35,743 nt of DNA, taken from a bacterium (lineage in GTDB: Bacteria > Ratteibacteria > UBA8468 > B48-G9 > DTJG01). Made by a program: the position numbers and the translations under genes. The stretch is taken from assembly GCA_026418655.1 (NCBI GenBank), contig JAOAAW010000195.1, forward strand, positions 1-35,743, read 5' to 3'. The notes under the pieces were generated by a model, which was given only the letters and a program-made list of their open reading frames with translations, did no database searches and was not told the DNA's origin. Shown piece by piece: positions 24,400 through 33,677 of this stretch (its first letter is position 1; each line of letters begins with the position of its first letter).

Positions 24400-26010
24400 T
24401 CAGGCCAGGGTTTCGGATTTTTTTCTTAATGAGGCAAGAATAAAGGATGAAAAAAGTGGATGGCAGTCGAATGGTTTGGATTGAAACTCTGGATGGAATT
24501 GTGTGGCTATAAAAAATGGATGATTTTCAATTTCTATAATCTCAACCAGTTTTCTGTCAGGAGAATAGCCTGTAAATTTCATACCTTTTTGTTTCATGAT
24601 ATCCATGTATTTAAGGTTGAATTCCCATCTATGTCTGTGTCTTTCAAATATCTTCTTCTTTCTGTAAGCCCTGAAAGCAAGTGATTTTGGCTCAATCTCA
24701 CAGGGATAGCAACCCAATCTCATGGTACCACCAAGCACTGTGATATTTTTTTGTTCATCAAGTAGACATATCACAGGATCAGGCGTGTCAACAGCAAACT
24801 CTGTGCTATGAGCTTTACAGAAACCACATACGTTTCTGGCAAATTCAATGACAGCACATTGCAGCCCTAAACATATACCAAAAAATGGAATTTTATTTTC
24901 CCTGCAGTACTTGATTGCACTTATCATTCCTTCTACACCGCGAATTCCAAAACCACCGGGCAGTATAACTCCATCAACATCTTTCAAAAATTTTTCTGCG
25001 TCTTCCTTTTCTATTTGCTCCGAATCAACTTTTATAAATTCAACTCTGCAGTGGTTGGCAATTCCACCGTGCACAAGTGCTTCAGATATTGATTTATACG
25101 AATCCCGCAGTTTTATATATTTCCCCACAACACCAATTTTCACAGATTCTTCTGCTGTACGAAGTACATTAACAATGCTGTACCATTTTTCAAGTGCCGG
25201 ACGAGGGTGGCATGGTAGATTGAGATATTCAAGAACAATCCTGTCAAGATTCTGTTTGTGATAGATGATGGGTATCTCATATATAAAAGGTGTGTCAATT
25301 GCTTCAATCACTGATTGTTTTTTCACATTACAGAATAGTGCAATTTTTTCCTTCATCTCAGAAGAAAGGGGCCTTTCTGTACGGCACAGAAGAATCTGCG
25401 GTTGAATGCCTATTTCCCTTAAATTTGCCACTGAATGCTGGGTCGGCTTTGTTTTGAGCTCTCCGGCCGCTTTTATAAAAGGAACCAATGTAAGATGTAT
25501 AAAAACAGTATTCTGCTGTTCCTGTTCAAATCTTATCTGTCTTATTGCTTCAAGAAATGGTAAACTTTCAATATCTCCCACAGTCCCGCCAATCTCACAT
25601 ATCAGAATATCAACCTTTCTTGTTAAAGCCATTATGCGGCTCTTTATTTCATCTGTAATATGGGGAACAACCTGTATTGTTTTTCCTAAATACTTTCCTT
25701 CGCGCTCTTTCTGAATCACTGAAAAATAAATCTGGCCGCTTGTGGTATTATTTGCTTTTGTAATCTTTGCGTTTGTAAACCTCTCATAATGACCGAGATC
25801 AAGGTCTGTTTCAGCACCATCAGAAGTGACATATACTTCTCCATGCTGAAAAGGATTCATTGTACCAGGATCAACATTTATGTAAGGATCAAGCTTCATC
25901 AGGGAAACCTTATATCCATGGCTTTCCATTAAGGCACCGATAGAAGCACTTGCAATACCCTTGCCAAGGGATGAGACTACTCCACCTGTAACAAAAATAA
26001 TTTTAGCCAT
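24400..26010 (-). CDS. pyrG: CTP synthase
   Basis: Amidates UTP to CTP using glutamine and ATP. The 536 residues show the synthetase domain (GGVVSSLGKG P-loop at 9-18, KLDPYINVDPGTMNPFQHGE, YERF and the EIGGTVGDIES loop) and the class I glutaminase domain with GGFGIRGVEG, the nucleophile Cys in FFGICLGLQ and the HPEFQSKP histidine near the end. It is the last gene of the rplM-led run and overlaps kdsB by 8 nt. CTP is the co-substrate of KdsB, so the pairing with kdsB is functionally sensible and is common in Gram-negative genomes. No clear intrinsic terminator follows in the 135-nt gap. Confidence 0.98.
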   Translation of the reverse strand: MAKIIFVTGGVVSSLGKGIASASIGALMESHGYKVSLMKLDPYINVDPGTMNPFQHGEVYVTSDGAETDLDLGHYERFTNAKITKANNTTSGQIYFSVIQKEREGKYLGKTIQVVPHITDEIKSRIMALTRKVDILICEIGGTVGDIESLPFLEAIRQIRFEQEQQNTVFIHLTLVPFIKAAGELKTKPTQHSVANLREIGIQPQILLCRTERPLSSEMKEKIALFCNVKKQSVIEAIDTPFIYEIPIIYHKQNLDRIVLEYLNLPCHPRPALEKWYSIVNVLRTAEESVKIGVVGKYIKLRDSYKSISEALVHGGIANHCRVEFIKVDSEQIEKEDAEKFLKDVDGVILPGGFGIRGVEGMISAIKYCRENKIPFFGICLGLQCAVIEFARNVCGFCKAHSTEFAVDTPDPVICLLDEQKNITVLGGTMRLGCYPCEIEPKSLAFRAYRKKKIFERHRHRWEFNLKYMDIMKQKGMKFTGYSPDRKLVEIIEIENHPFFIATQFHPEFQSKPFDCHPLFSSFILASLRKKSETLA

Positions 26011-26752
26011 GTCCCAGAACCTTTATCTTTCTTAAATCACTGATCGTATCAATGGAAATAGAATCTTTGGAAATCACAACAACCTTTATTTTATAACCAT
26101 TTTCAAGTATTCTGAGTTGTTCAAGCTGCTCAAATTTTTCAAGCGGACCGAGTGGCAAACTTTTGTATTTGAGCAGAAAACCTTTTCTAAATGCATAAAC
26201 ACCAATATGTTTGAAAAAGTCCACCCTGCCAAAAAATGGTTGTTCTTTCACAAAATAAACCCTTGGAAAAGGAAGTAAACTGGCTGAAAAAAACAGGGCA
26301 AATCCATTCCTGTCCATAACCACCTTTGTTATATTCGGGTTGTACAAATCTTCTTCTGTTTTTATTCGTGTTGCTGGGGTTGAACAAACAATGTTCCTAT
26401 CTTTCAACATTTCTTTAACAGGTTCATCAATTGCTTCATCAGGAACAAGTGGTTCATCTGCCTGAATATTCACAAAAATCCTGCCAGGAATTTTTTCGGC
26501 AACCTCAGCAACCCTTTCACTGCCACATCTGCAATCAGAAGAAGTAATAAAAACCTCTGCACCAAAACTTTTTGCGTGTTGTTCTATTATGCTGCTATCT
26601 GTTGCTATTATAACCCTATCAAGGGTTTTTGCCTTTCTGGCGTGTTGGTAGACACTTTCAAGAATTGTAATCTTACCGATTCTTTGAAGGACCTTGCCAG
26701 GAAGTCTTTCTGAGTCATATCTGGCAGGTATAACCCCTATAATACCCTTCAT
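26003..26752 (-). CDS. kdsB: 3-deoxy-manno-octulosonate cytidylyltransferase (CMP-Kdo synthetase)
   Basis: Activates Kdo with CTP for transfer to lipid A. The 249 residues carry the nucleotidyltransferase start GVIPARYDSERLPGK (6-20), IIATDSSII, the CGSERVAEVAE segment and FVNIQADEPLVP. Where most KdsB proteins have QGDEP this one has QADEP (Ala98), next to the metal-binding Asp99; Ala is a small change and activity is likely. The ATG shares its A with the hldA TAA stop, and the 3' end overlaps pyrG by 8 nt, so hldA-kdsB-pyrG must be co-transcribed. No kdsA, kdsC, kdsD or waaA appears in the window. Confidence 0.94.
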   Translation of the reverse strand: MKGIIGVIPARYDSERLPGKVLQRIGKITILESVYQHARKAKTLDRVIIATDSSIIEQHAKSFGAEVFITSSDCRCGSERVAEVAEKIPGRIFVNIQADEPLVPDEAIDEPVKEMLKDRNIVCSTPATRIKTEEDLYNPNITKVVMDRNGFALFFSASLLPFPRVYFVKEQPFFGRVDFFKHIGVYAFRKGFLLKYKSLPLGPLEKFEQLEQLRILENGYKIKVVVISKDSISIDTISDLRKIKVLGHG

Positions 26753-27759
26753 TAAATCACCCCTGAAGATACCCAGATTTCAAACATCTTCCTCATCTCG
26801 TCAGGCGAAACATTTGCGGTTCCAAGTTTCTGTACAACAACTCCTGCTGCAAGGTTTGCAAATGTTGCTGCTTTTAATATATCAAACCCACAAGCAAGAC
26901 CAAGGGTCAGGACCGCAATTACAGTATCTCCTGCGCCTGTTACATCAAAAACTTCTTTGCTTATTGCTGGAAGATGTGTCACCCCAGAATCACTAAAAAT
27001 TGTCATGCCATCTTTACCGCGTGTAATTACAAGGTTCTCAAGCGATAATTTTTTCATAATTTTTTTACCAAGTTCAACGATATCATCCACTGTTGATGGT
27101 TCAGGAAGATGCATTCCAGCACTTGCTTCCATAAGATTTGGTGTAAGGCATGTAACATTTTTGTAATAGAAAAAGTGATTGATTTTTGGGTCCACAGTTA
27201 TTACCTTTCTATATTTGTGGCATATTCCTGAACAATATGAAATAAGAGCGGGAATAACAACACCCTTTCCATAATCAGAAATAATTACCGCATCAAAATT
27301 TTTAATTTCCTTTTCAATAAAACTCTGTATCTTGGACAATTCCTCCTGGAAAAGTTTTTCAATTTTTTCTCTGTCCACCCTGATCATTTGCTGGGACCCA
27401 GCTATAACTCTTGTTTTGATACTGGTTGGAAAATTCTTCCTGGCAAGAAGAAAAGTACCAATATGGTTTTCCTCAAGCATATTTTTAAGAATGGCTCCGT
27501 TTGTATCGTCTCCAATAATACTTGCAATGCTTACATTACCTCCAAGTCCAGTGATATTAAAACAGACATTTCCTGCTCCACCACACCTGTAAATTTCTTT
27601 TTTTACTTCAAGTACTGGAACAGGTGCTTCTGGAGAAATCCTTCTGACCTGGCCCACCACAAAGTGATCAAGGATAATGTCTCCAACAACAAGAATTCTG
27701 GCTTCAGGAATCTGTTTCAGGAATTTTTCAAGATGTTGCTGTTTTACATGCATGGTCAT
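26752..27759 (-). CDS. hldA: D-glycero-beta-D-manno-heptose-7-phosphate kinase (monofunctional)
   Basis: PfkB/ribokinase-fold kinase of ADP-heptose synthesis for the lipopolysaccharide core. Family blocks: VVGDIILDHFVVGQVRRISP (22-41), PEAPVPVLEV, GGAGNVCFNITGLGG, SDYGKGV, TPNLMEA, ITRGKDGMTIF and the catalytic DVTGAGDTV. The 335 residues cover only the kinase half of E. coli HldE; the nucleotidyltransferase half is absent and must be encoded elsewhere, so hldA (rfaE1-type) is the better name than hldE. It begins 8 nt after the membrane-protein gene; ATG at 27759 is used, though ATG at 27753 is possible. The RISPEAPVP heptose-type motif separates it from general ribokinases. Confidence 0.92.
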   Translation of the reverse strand: MTMHVKQQHLEKFLKQIPEARILVVGDIILDHFVVGQVRRISPEAPVPVLEVKKEIYRCGGAGNVCFNITGLGGNVSIASIIGDDTNGAILKNMLEENHIGTFLLARKNFPTSIKTRVIAGSQQMIRVDREKIEKLFQEELSKIQSFIEKEIKNFDAVIISDYGKGVVIPALISYCSGICHKYRKVITVDPKINHFFYYKNVTCLTPNLMEASAGMHLPEPSTVDDIVELGKKIMKKLSLENLVITRGKDGMTIFSDSGVTHLPAISKEVFDVTGAGDTVIAVLTLGLACGFDILKAATFANLAAGVVVQKLGTANVSPDEMRKMFEIWVSSGVI

Positions 27760-27767
27760 TGCTAAGG

Positions 27768-29702
27768 TTAAATCCAGAATATTATGTTTCCCTGTTTTTT
27801 GGCAAAAAAGTCAATAAATACCCATATTCCTGCACAGGTATAGAAACCCAGTGGTAACCCTAAGAAAAAGTACTTACTTTTTTCATATGCTTTTACACCA
27901 CCATACTTGAGAATGATCTTTTTTATTAACCACGCAATAAAAATGGAAAACCACAACATGTCCATCAGCCACACAGGTCCAATGACAAACCCAATTGGAT
28001 GAAGTGGCCACCATAAAAACTGTTGTCTCATAAACATAAGTCCAGACATCACAGCCAGTCCGATACCACGACACAACCAGCCAATTTTGTTTGAATCAGT
28101 CGGATTGTTAATTAAATCTGTTATGTAATTAAAAGGAGCTTGAGGTCCACCTCTGAAAAACCAGCTATTAAGGTTAATACCACCGTATTTGTAAGAAATC
28201 TTGAGCATAAATATTATGGTGGTAATGATATTGACAAAAATTGCTGCCATAATTGCCCAGAAAAGATATCTTTTTACCTTGCTGAATCTGTCCATAATCT
28301 TTAATGACATGCTGCTGGCAGACATTGGAAAGGTTCTTAAATCTGCGCTGTAAACATAGGTAAGACCTAAAGCAACCAGTACTGAAACAGGAATGTGTTT
28401 ACTTCCCCACATGGAGATAATAATTGAGGAAGATATGATTGTTGCAACAAGTGTTGGGATACCTGCCTCACAGACAATCCTTGTAAGAACAAGGAAAATT
28501 ATCAGGGCAAATACATAAAATACCAGTCCTATGGTCCAATTGAGACCCGAGTATTTCAACCATCCAAGAACAACCAATGAGCCGATAATAAATCCCCAGA
28601 ACGCAGTTTTATATGAGAGAATCTCGTCAGAATCATCAATTGCTTTTTTCCCGATAGCATTTCTCCATATATCTCTGAAATGACTTCTGGCGATGTACAG
28701 ACTGTATGCTACCATTGCAAACATTGCACCTGTACCTAAATGTGCGAAGATTGCATAGCCAGCACATCCATAAATGCCTATATTTTCAGTGCTTGATATA
28801 CCTGTGATGTTAAAAATACCTCTGATAACCTGGAAAATAAGACTGAAAAACCATAAAGAAAAACTTACTTCAAGATTGGCAAGGTATACAAACCCAATAA
28901 CAGGAAAACTTATGCGAAAAACAAGGTTCTGGGTGTTTCTGAATACAGATATACTTTGCTGAAGTCTTGGAGCAGGAATAAGTTCATTGTAAGCATGTAA
29001 AGCAATAAATGTACCTGCCAGAAAGGCAATACCAAATCCAAGCCACATTAAGGGATTTTTGAAAAATCCTGGAAGATATGCACGTTTCCCCTTTACTTCC
29101 TGTTCTTTCACCATTTCTGTTGGCAAAATGGTCAGTGGATATACAAGTTTTTCTCTTTCCATCCACTGTCTTCTCAGCATAACAACTATGCATATTGTAC
29201 AGAAATAAAATACAAGAAGAAAAGGAATCCAGAGGGAAAGTGGTTTTATCCATGGAGTCCATGGGATGGTTTTACCTTTTGGAAGACCTTCAAAAAAATA
29301 TGTTACTGCATCCGGATCTGTTACAATCAAATTCTTATTCAAATGAGGAACAATCAAATTCAACCATTCATTCTGAGGGTTAGCATAATAGGTCGGCGCT
29401 GAAATCATTGGAAGAATTTGGCTTCCAAGACCCATTTCAGTAACAGAACATGCCACCAGCATCATGCAGTAAACAAGCAAAAGTTCTCCAGGTCTGAATG
29501 CCAGCTTCTGTTTTATTCTTTTCAGGAGTGTGTTTACAAAGAAAACAAGGAAGAAAAACAATGTGATGGCAGCAACAGGCATATGGTCTATTGCCAAATA
29601 TGAACCATTGTTAATGTCCACGGAAACATGGTCATAGATAGCAATAAATATTGAAAGCAATATGCCTGTTATGAATGAACGCAAAGTAAAAACTTTTTCC
29701 AC
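27768..29702 (-). CDS. Polytopic membrane protein, DUF6785-like (possible OPT-type transporter)
   Basis: 644 residues with about 12-14 hydrophobic segments, beginning SFITGILLSIFIAIYDHV and ending in a segment before AKKQGNIIF. Conserved-looking loops include FRPGELLLVYCMMLVACS, SVTEMGLGSQILPM, LVYPLTILPTEMV, TRIVCEAGIPTLV and FFRGGPQAPFNYI. The pattern agrees with what I remember of the DUF6785/DUF6784 proteins of Lentisphaerae, Planctomycetes and related lineages, which resemble oligopeptide (OPT) transporters; a transport role is inference and the substrate is unknown. GTG start with an excellent AAAGGAG ribosome site that overlaps the gatA stop; 8 nt before hldA. It sits in a housekeeping operon, unlike the usual setting of such genes next to sugar genes. 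Confidence 0.7.
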   Translation of the reverse strand: MEKVFTLRSFITGILLSIFIAIYDHVSVDINNGSYLAIDHMPVAAITLFFFLVFFVNTLLKRIKQKLAFRPGELLLVYCMMLVACSVTEMGLGSQILPMISAPTYYANPQNEWLNLIVPHLNKNLIVTDPDAVTYFFEGLPKGKTIPWTPWIKPLSLWIPFLLVFYFCTICIVVMLRRQWMEREKLVYPLTILPTEMVKEQEVKGKRAYLPGFFKNPLMWLGFGIAFLAGTFIALHAYNELIPAPRLQQSISVFRNTQNLVFRISFPVIGFVYLANLEVSFSLWFFSLIFQVIRGIFNITGISSTENIGIYGCAGYAIFAHLGTGAMFAMVAYSLYIARSHFRDIWRNAIGKKAIDDSDEILSYKTAFWGFIIGSLVVLGWLKYSGLNWTIGLVFYVFALIIFLVLTRIVCEAGIPTLVATIISSSIIISMWGSKHIPVSVLVALGLTYVYSADLRTFPMSASSMSLKIMDRFSKVKRYLFWAIMAAIFVNIITTIIFMLKISYKYGGINLNSWFFRGGPQAPFNYITDLINNPTDSNKIGWLCRGIGLAVMSGLMFMRQQFLWWPLHPIGFVIGPVWLMDMLWFSIFIAWLIKKIILKYGGVKAYEKSKYFFLGLPLGFYTCAGIWVFIDFFAKKQGNIIFWI

Positions 29703-29704
29703 AT

Positions 29705-31147
29705 TTACTCCTTTGTAAGATTCTGTTCAATATAGTAAGTAAATCTGAGTAAATCGAGTTCTTTAAATGCAGGTGCAAGAATCTGCATGCCCATTGGAAG
29801 TTTATCAGAAGAAAATCCGATTGGCAAATTTATGCCTGGAATTCCTGCAAGATTGGCACCAACCGTATAAATATCAGAGAGATACATCATTAATGGATTG
29901 GCTGCTTTTTCACCGAGTTTAAAAGCGGTTTCAGGTGTTGTCGGAGTGATGATGAAATCAACGGCTTTGAAGGCAGATTTAAAATCTTCTATTATTAGGG
30001 TACGAACTTTTTGTGCCTTCAGATAATAAGCATCATAATATCCTGCAGAAAGAACGAAAGTTCCCAGCATTATACGTCTTTTTGTTTCATCTCCAAAGCC
30101 TTCTCCCCTTGAATTTACATAAAGATCATAAACAGTATCAGAATTTTTGCTCCTGTATCCGAATTTCACTCCATCAAATCTTGCCAGATTTGTACTGGCT
30201 TCTGCTGTTGAAATTATGTAATATGTGGGAATTCCATAGTGTGTATGTGGGAGCGTAATGTTTTTTATATGGAATCCATCATTAGCAAGTAAGTCAAGAA
30301 TCTTGTTGATTTTTTCCCTTATTTGTGAAGAAAGTCCCTTTTCAAAATATTCTTCAGGAATCCCCACTGTTATTTTGCTTCTTTCAAGTGGTTTTTCAAT
30401 TTCTTTATCATACTCTGGCACAGGTATATCGCAACATGTTGAATCACACTCATCATAACCTGCAATAACCTTCAAAATCAGGGCTACATCCTTAACATTT
30501 TTTGCAAATGGTCCAATCTGGTCAAGTGAAGAACCGAATGCTACCAGTCCGTATCTTGAAACCCTTCCATAGGAAGGTTTAAGTCCAACAACCCCACAAA
30601 AACTTGCTGGTTGCCTTATTGAACCGCCGGTATCAGAACCAAGTGCACCTGGCGACATATTGGCTGCAACCGCTGCTGCTGAACCGCCACTGGAACCACC
30701 AGGTACTCTCTGCGTATCAAATGGATTCAATGTTGGTCCGAACGCAGAATTTTCTGTGGATGAACCAAATGCAAACTCATCCATATTGGTCTTCCCGATA
30801 AGAATAGCGCCGGCATCTCTGAGCTTTTTAATGACATGGGCATCAAAAGGGCTCATATAACCTTTCAAAATTTTTGAGGCACATGTGGTTGGCTGGTCCA
30901 CTGTGCAGATATTATCTTTTATGGCTATCGGTATTCCCTCAAGGGCACCTATTTCACCTTCCAGATATCTTTTTTGACTTATTTCTGCCTGTCTTAAACA
31001 TTCATGATTTATATGAAGAAAAGCATTGAGGAGTTTGTTTTTTTCATTGATTGCTGAAAGATAGGTGTTAACTAATTCAATGACTGATATTTCTCTTTTT
31101 TCAAGAAGTGCCTTAATTTCACACAGACTTAAGCGTGTGATATCCAT
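29705..31147 (-). CDS. gatA: Glutamyl-tRNA(Gln)/aspartyl-tRNA(Asn) amidotransferase subunit A
   Basis: Amidase-signature glutaminase subunit of GatCAB, which converts misacylated Glu-tRNA(Gln) and/or Asp-tRNA(Asn). The Ser-cisSer-Lys triad is Lys77 (PIAIKDN), Ser152 (PGGSSGGSAAA) and Ser176 (SDTGGSIRQPAS). TNMDEFAFGSSTENSAFG is a GatA hallmark separating it from generic amidases. I use the ATG at 31147 (480 aa), whose N terminus MDITRLSLCEIKALL matches the family; an upstream in-frame GTG at 31180 would add 11 residues and overlap leuC by 32 nt. The gene starts 1 nt after the leuC-like stop. gatC and gatB are not adjacent, so the complex is encoded at more than one locus. Confidence 0.95.
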   Translation of the reverse strand: MDITRLSLCEIKALLEKREISVIELVNTYLSAINEKNKLLNAFLHINHECLRQAEISQKRYLEGEIGALEGIPIAIKDNICTVDQPTTCASKILKGYMSPFDAHVIKKLRDAGAILIGKTNMDEFAFGSSTENSAFGPTLNPFDTQRVPGGSSGGSAAAVAANMSPGALGSDTGGSIRQPASFCGVVGLKPSYGRVSRYGLVAFGSSLDQIGPFAKNVKDVALILKVIAGYDECDSTCCDIPVPEYDKEIEKPLERSKITVGIPEEYFEKGLSSQIREKINKILDLLANDGFHIKNITLPHTHYGIPTYYIISTAEASTNLARFDGVKFGYRSKNSDTVYDLYVNSRGEGFGDETKRRIMLGTFVLSAGYYDAYYLKAQKVRTLIIEDFKSAFKAVDFIITPTTPETAFKLGEKAANPLMMYLSDIYTVGANLAGIPGINLPIGFSSDKLPMGMQILAPAFKELDLLRFTYYIEQNLTKE

Positions 31148-31148
31148 G

Positions 31149-32405
31149 TCATAAGAATTCCCTGGGATCAGAAACTTCACCCTTTATTGCCGATGCTGCA
31201 ACTGTTGCAGGTGAAGCAAGATAAATAAAAGCTTCAGGGTTTCCCATTCTACCCTTAAAATTTCTATTCGCTGTTGATATTACCACCTCACCATCAGCAG
31301 GTATTCCCTGATGGGTTCCAACGCATGGACCGCAACCTGGATTTGTTACACAGCAACCACTTTCCATGAAAATTCTTATATACCCTTTTTTCATTGCTTC
31401 AAGATAAATCTTCCTTGAGCCAGGAGTTATTATTGTACGTACATCAGGATGGACTTTCTTTCCTCTTAAAATCTTTGCTGCGATTGCAAGATCTTCCAAT
31501 CTTCCATTGGTGCATGTTCCAATAAAGGCCTGATTGATTTTAGTGCCCTTAATTTCTTCAACAGGGCATACATTATCAACGGTATGCGGTTTTGCAACAA
31601 GGGGTTCAAGTTTACTAACATCAAGATGGACTTCATTGACATATATTGCATCTGCATCTGCGAAAACAGGACTGAATTTTTCCTCGGATGCAAAACTTTT
31701 TAGATATTTTTCAAGGATTTCATCATAATCCATCACACAGTTTTTTCCACCTATCTCAGTTACAAGATTTGCTATTGTAAATCGTGCGTCCATGGAAAGA
31801 TTTTTTACTGTATCTCCCTTTATTTCAACGCTCTGGTAAACTGCTCCCCTTGCGGTAAGAGTTTTTACCATTAGAAGACCCATATCTTTTGCAAAAACAC
31901 CCTTTTTCAATTTCCCAGAAAATACAATTTTTGTGCTGTAGGGTACCCTGAACCACTGTTTTCCTGTTAGCATTGCAATAGCAATATCTGTTGAGCCCAT
32001 GCCACAGGCCATCAGATTCATCGCTCCATATGTGGGAGTATGACTATCTGCACCAAGTACCAATTGACCTGGTCTTAAGAATCCTTTTTCTGGCATAAGG
32101 ACATGGCACACTCCTTCACCAATTTCCATCTTTCTTATTCCATACTTTTGTACAAATTCTCTCATAATCTTATGGAGGGAAGAAACTCCCATATTCGGAC
32201 TTGGCGCACTGTGGTCAAAAACAAAACAGATTCTATCAGGATTAAAAACCCTGTCTCCTTCCAGGGACTCAAACGCCTTTATTACAAGTGGTGCTGTACC
32301 ATCCTGTGCCATGACGAAATCAACCTTTGCAAGACATATTTCACCTGCAGTAACGTGTTTTCCTGCATGGCTTGATAAAATCTTTTCTGCTATGGTCTGG
32401 CCCAC
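31149..32405 (-). CDS. 3-isopropylmalate dehydratase/homoaconitase large subunit (LeuC, archaeal-type)
   Basis: [4Fe-4S] hydro-lyase of the aconitase superfamily, 418 residues, the short LeuC/HacA form rather than the 470-residue E. coli LeuC. Visible: ADSHTPTYGAMN substrate loop, GMGSTDIA, the first cluster cysteine in IGTCTNGRLEDL and two more in NPGCGPCVGTHQG. GTG start with AGGA upstream, 14 nt after the synthase gene. The matching small subunit (leuD/hacB), normally the next gene, is not in the window: gatA follows after 1 nt. Substrate could be isopropylmalate, homocitrate or a shorter/longer homologue; the neighbouring synthase does not decide it. Symbol left open for that reason. Confidence 0.88.
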   Translation of the reverse strand: MGQTIAEKILSSHAGKHVTAGEICLAKVDFVMAQDGTAPLVIKAFESLEGDRVFNPDRICFVFDHSAPSPNMGVSSLHKIMREFVQKYGIRKMEIGEGVCHVLMPEKGFLRPGQLVLGADSHTPTYGAMNLMACGMGSTDIAIAMLTGKQWFRVPYSTKIVFSGKLKKGVFAKDMGLLMVKTLTARGAVYQSVEIKGDTVKNLSMDARFTIANLVTEIGGKNCVMDYDEILEKYLKSFASEEKFSPVFADADAIYVNEVHLDVSKLEPLVAKPHTVDNVCPVEEIKGTKINQAFIGTCTNGRLEDLAIAAKILRGKKVHPDVRTIITPGSRKIYLEAMKKGYIRIFMESGCCVTNPGCGPCVGTHQGIPADGEVVISTANRNFKGRMGNPEAFIYLASPATVAASAIKGEVSDPREFL

Positions 32406-32419
32406 TTAAAATTTCCTGT

Positions 32420-33652
32420 TTAAGGAGTTACTGTCATCAAAAGCCTTGCTTCTTCTGGATGTCTTGCAACAAAAAGAAGTTCATCGTCTGTCAAGGGTTT
32501 CTGGGTATGAACATTTGCGTATCTGGCAAGTTCAAGGATTTTCCTTGCCTCTTCTTCATCTTTGAATTCAACCTCAAGCTTTCCATAAATATTCCTCAAA
32601 CCCTTTATTCCACTGTATTCACCAAGAATAATCATCCTTCCTGTCTCAATAATTTCTGGTTCTCCTCTGCCCAATTCTTCAAAATCGTACAGTTCATAGT
32701 TTCTTCTATCTTTCAGGGCACCATCAACATGAATGCCCGAGGAGTGAGCAAAGGCATTTGCACCAACACCAACCTGATTGATGGGTATGGGAACCTTAAA
32801 GGCATATGAAGCATAATGAGCAATTTTCCAGGACATTGACAGATTTATCCTCTCATCAAGCTGATATTTTCCAGCCATTCCAGCACCGTATTTGCAGGCA
32901 AGTAGTACAGATATAAGGTCTGCATTTCCTGCTCTTTCTCCCATTCCGTTGATTGTTGTGTTGATGTATGCGTCTACACCAGCATCAATTGCTGCCTTTG
33001 CGCCCGCAATTGAACAGGCAACAGCCATCCCCAGATCATTGTGGCAATGCAATTCCACAGGCATTTTTGTCTTTGAAGCAAGCTGGTAAACTCTTTCATA
33101 AATTGTAAATGGTGTATCATAACCGAGGGTATCACAATATCGTATTCTTTCCGCGCCATGTTCCTTTCCTGCAAGGGTAAATTCTATAAGATGGTTGATG
33201 TCAGTTCTTGATGCGTCCTCTGCATTGACCCCTATTGTTTTTGCGCCATGAGCTTTTGCGGCATCAACAGCAGATGTCATATCTTTGATAACACCTGAAA
33301 AATCCCTTTTACCCTGGAATTTACCCATTATCATCTGTTGGGATGTTGAAATTGAGAGATTTACGTGTTCAAGGTCAGGAACATTTTTGAATGCTTCTTC
33401 AACGTCTTCAACAATTGCTCTCATCCAGCCAGAAATTCTTATTGGAACCAAAACTCCCTTTTTCACAAGGGAGATGTTTGCATTAAGATAGTTGATTTCA
33501 TGTTTTGTTACCGGAAAACCCGCTTCACTTTGAAATATTCCCATCTGATTGAGATAGATATTTATAAGAGTTTTCTCAAGTTTTGCAAGGCCCAGCCGCG
33601 CTGTCTGCACTCCATCTCTATTCGTCACATCAACTATATATATTTTTGGCAT
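32420..33652 (-). CDS. Homocitrate/isopropylmalate/Re-citrate synthase family protein
   Basis: Acetyl-CoA-dependent 2-oxo-acid condensing enzyme of the DRE-TIM metallolyase group. The metal/substrate motif is VDVTNRDGVQTARLG (Asp8, Arg12) instead of the usual D-T-L-R-[DE]-G; the HxH metal ligands are His202 and His204 (ELHCHNDLG); NGMGERAGN follows; GIHVDGALK lies in the C-terminal part. At 410 residues it lacks the LeuA regulatory dimer domain of true isopropylmalate synthases, so classical leucine feedback is unlikely. The VTNRDG variant is what I recall from homocitrate-synthase-annotated proteins of anaerobes, some of which proved to be Re-citrate synthases. AGGGAGGT ribosome site before the ATG. 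It precedes the LeuC-like gene by 14 nt, consistent with consecutive pathway steps. Confidence 0.85.
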   Translation of the reverse strand: MPKIYIVDVTNRDGVQTARLGLAKLEKTLINIYLNQMGIFQSEAGFPVTKHEINYLNANISLVKKGVLVPIRISGWMRAIVEDVEEAFKNVPDLEHVNLSISTSQQMIMGKFQGKRDFSGVIKDMTSAVDAAKAHGAKTIGVNAEDASRTDINHLIEFTLAGKEHGAERIRYCDTLGYDTPFTIYERVYQLASKTKMPVELHCHNDLGMAVACSIAGAKAAIDAGVDAYINTTINGMGERAGNADLISVLLACKYGAGMAGKYQLDERINLSMSWKIAHYASYAFKVPIPINQVGVGANAFAHSSGIHVDGALKDRRNYELYDFEELGRGEPEIIETGRMIILGEYSGIKGLRNIYGKLEVEFKDEEEARKILELARYANVHTQKPLTDDELLFVARHPEEARLLMTVTP

Positions 33653-33677
33653 AAAAACCTCCCTTTAAAAAAACAAT

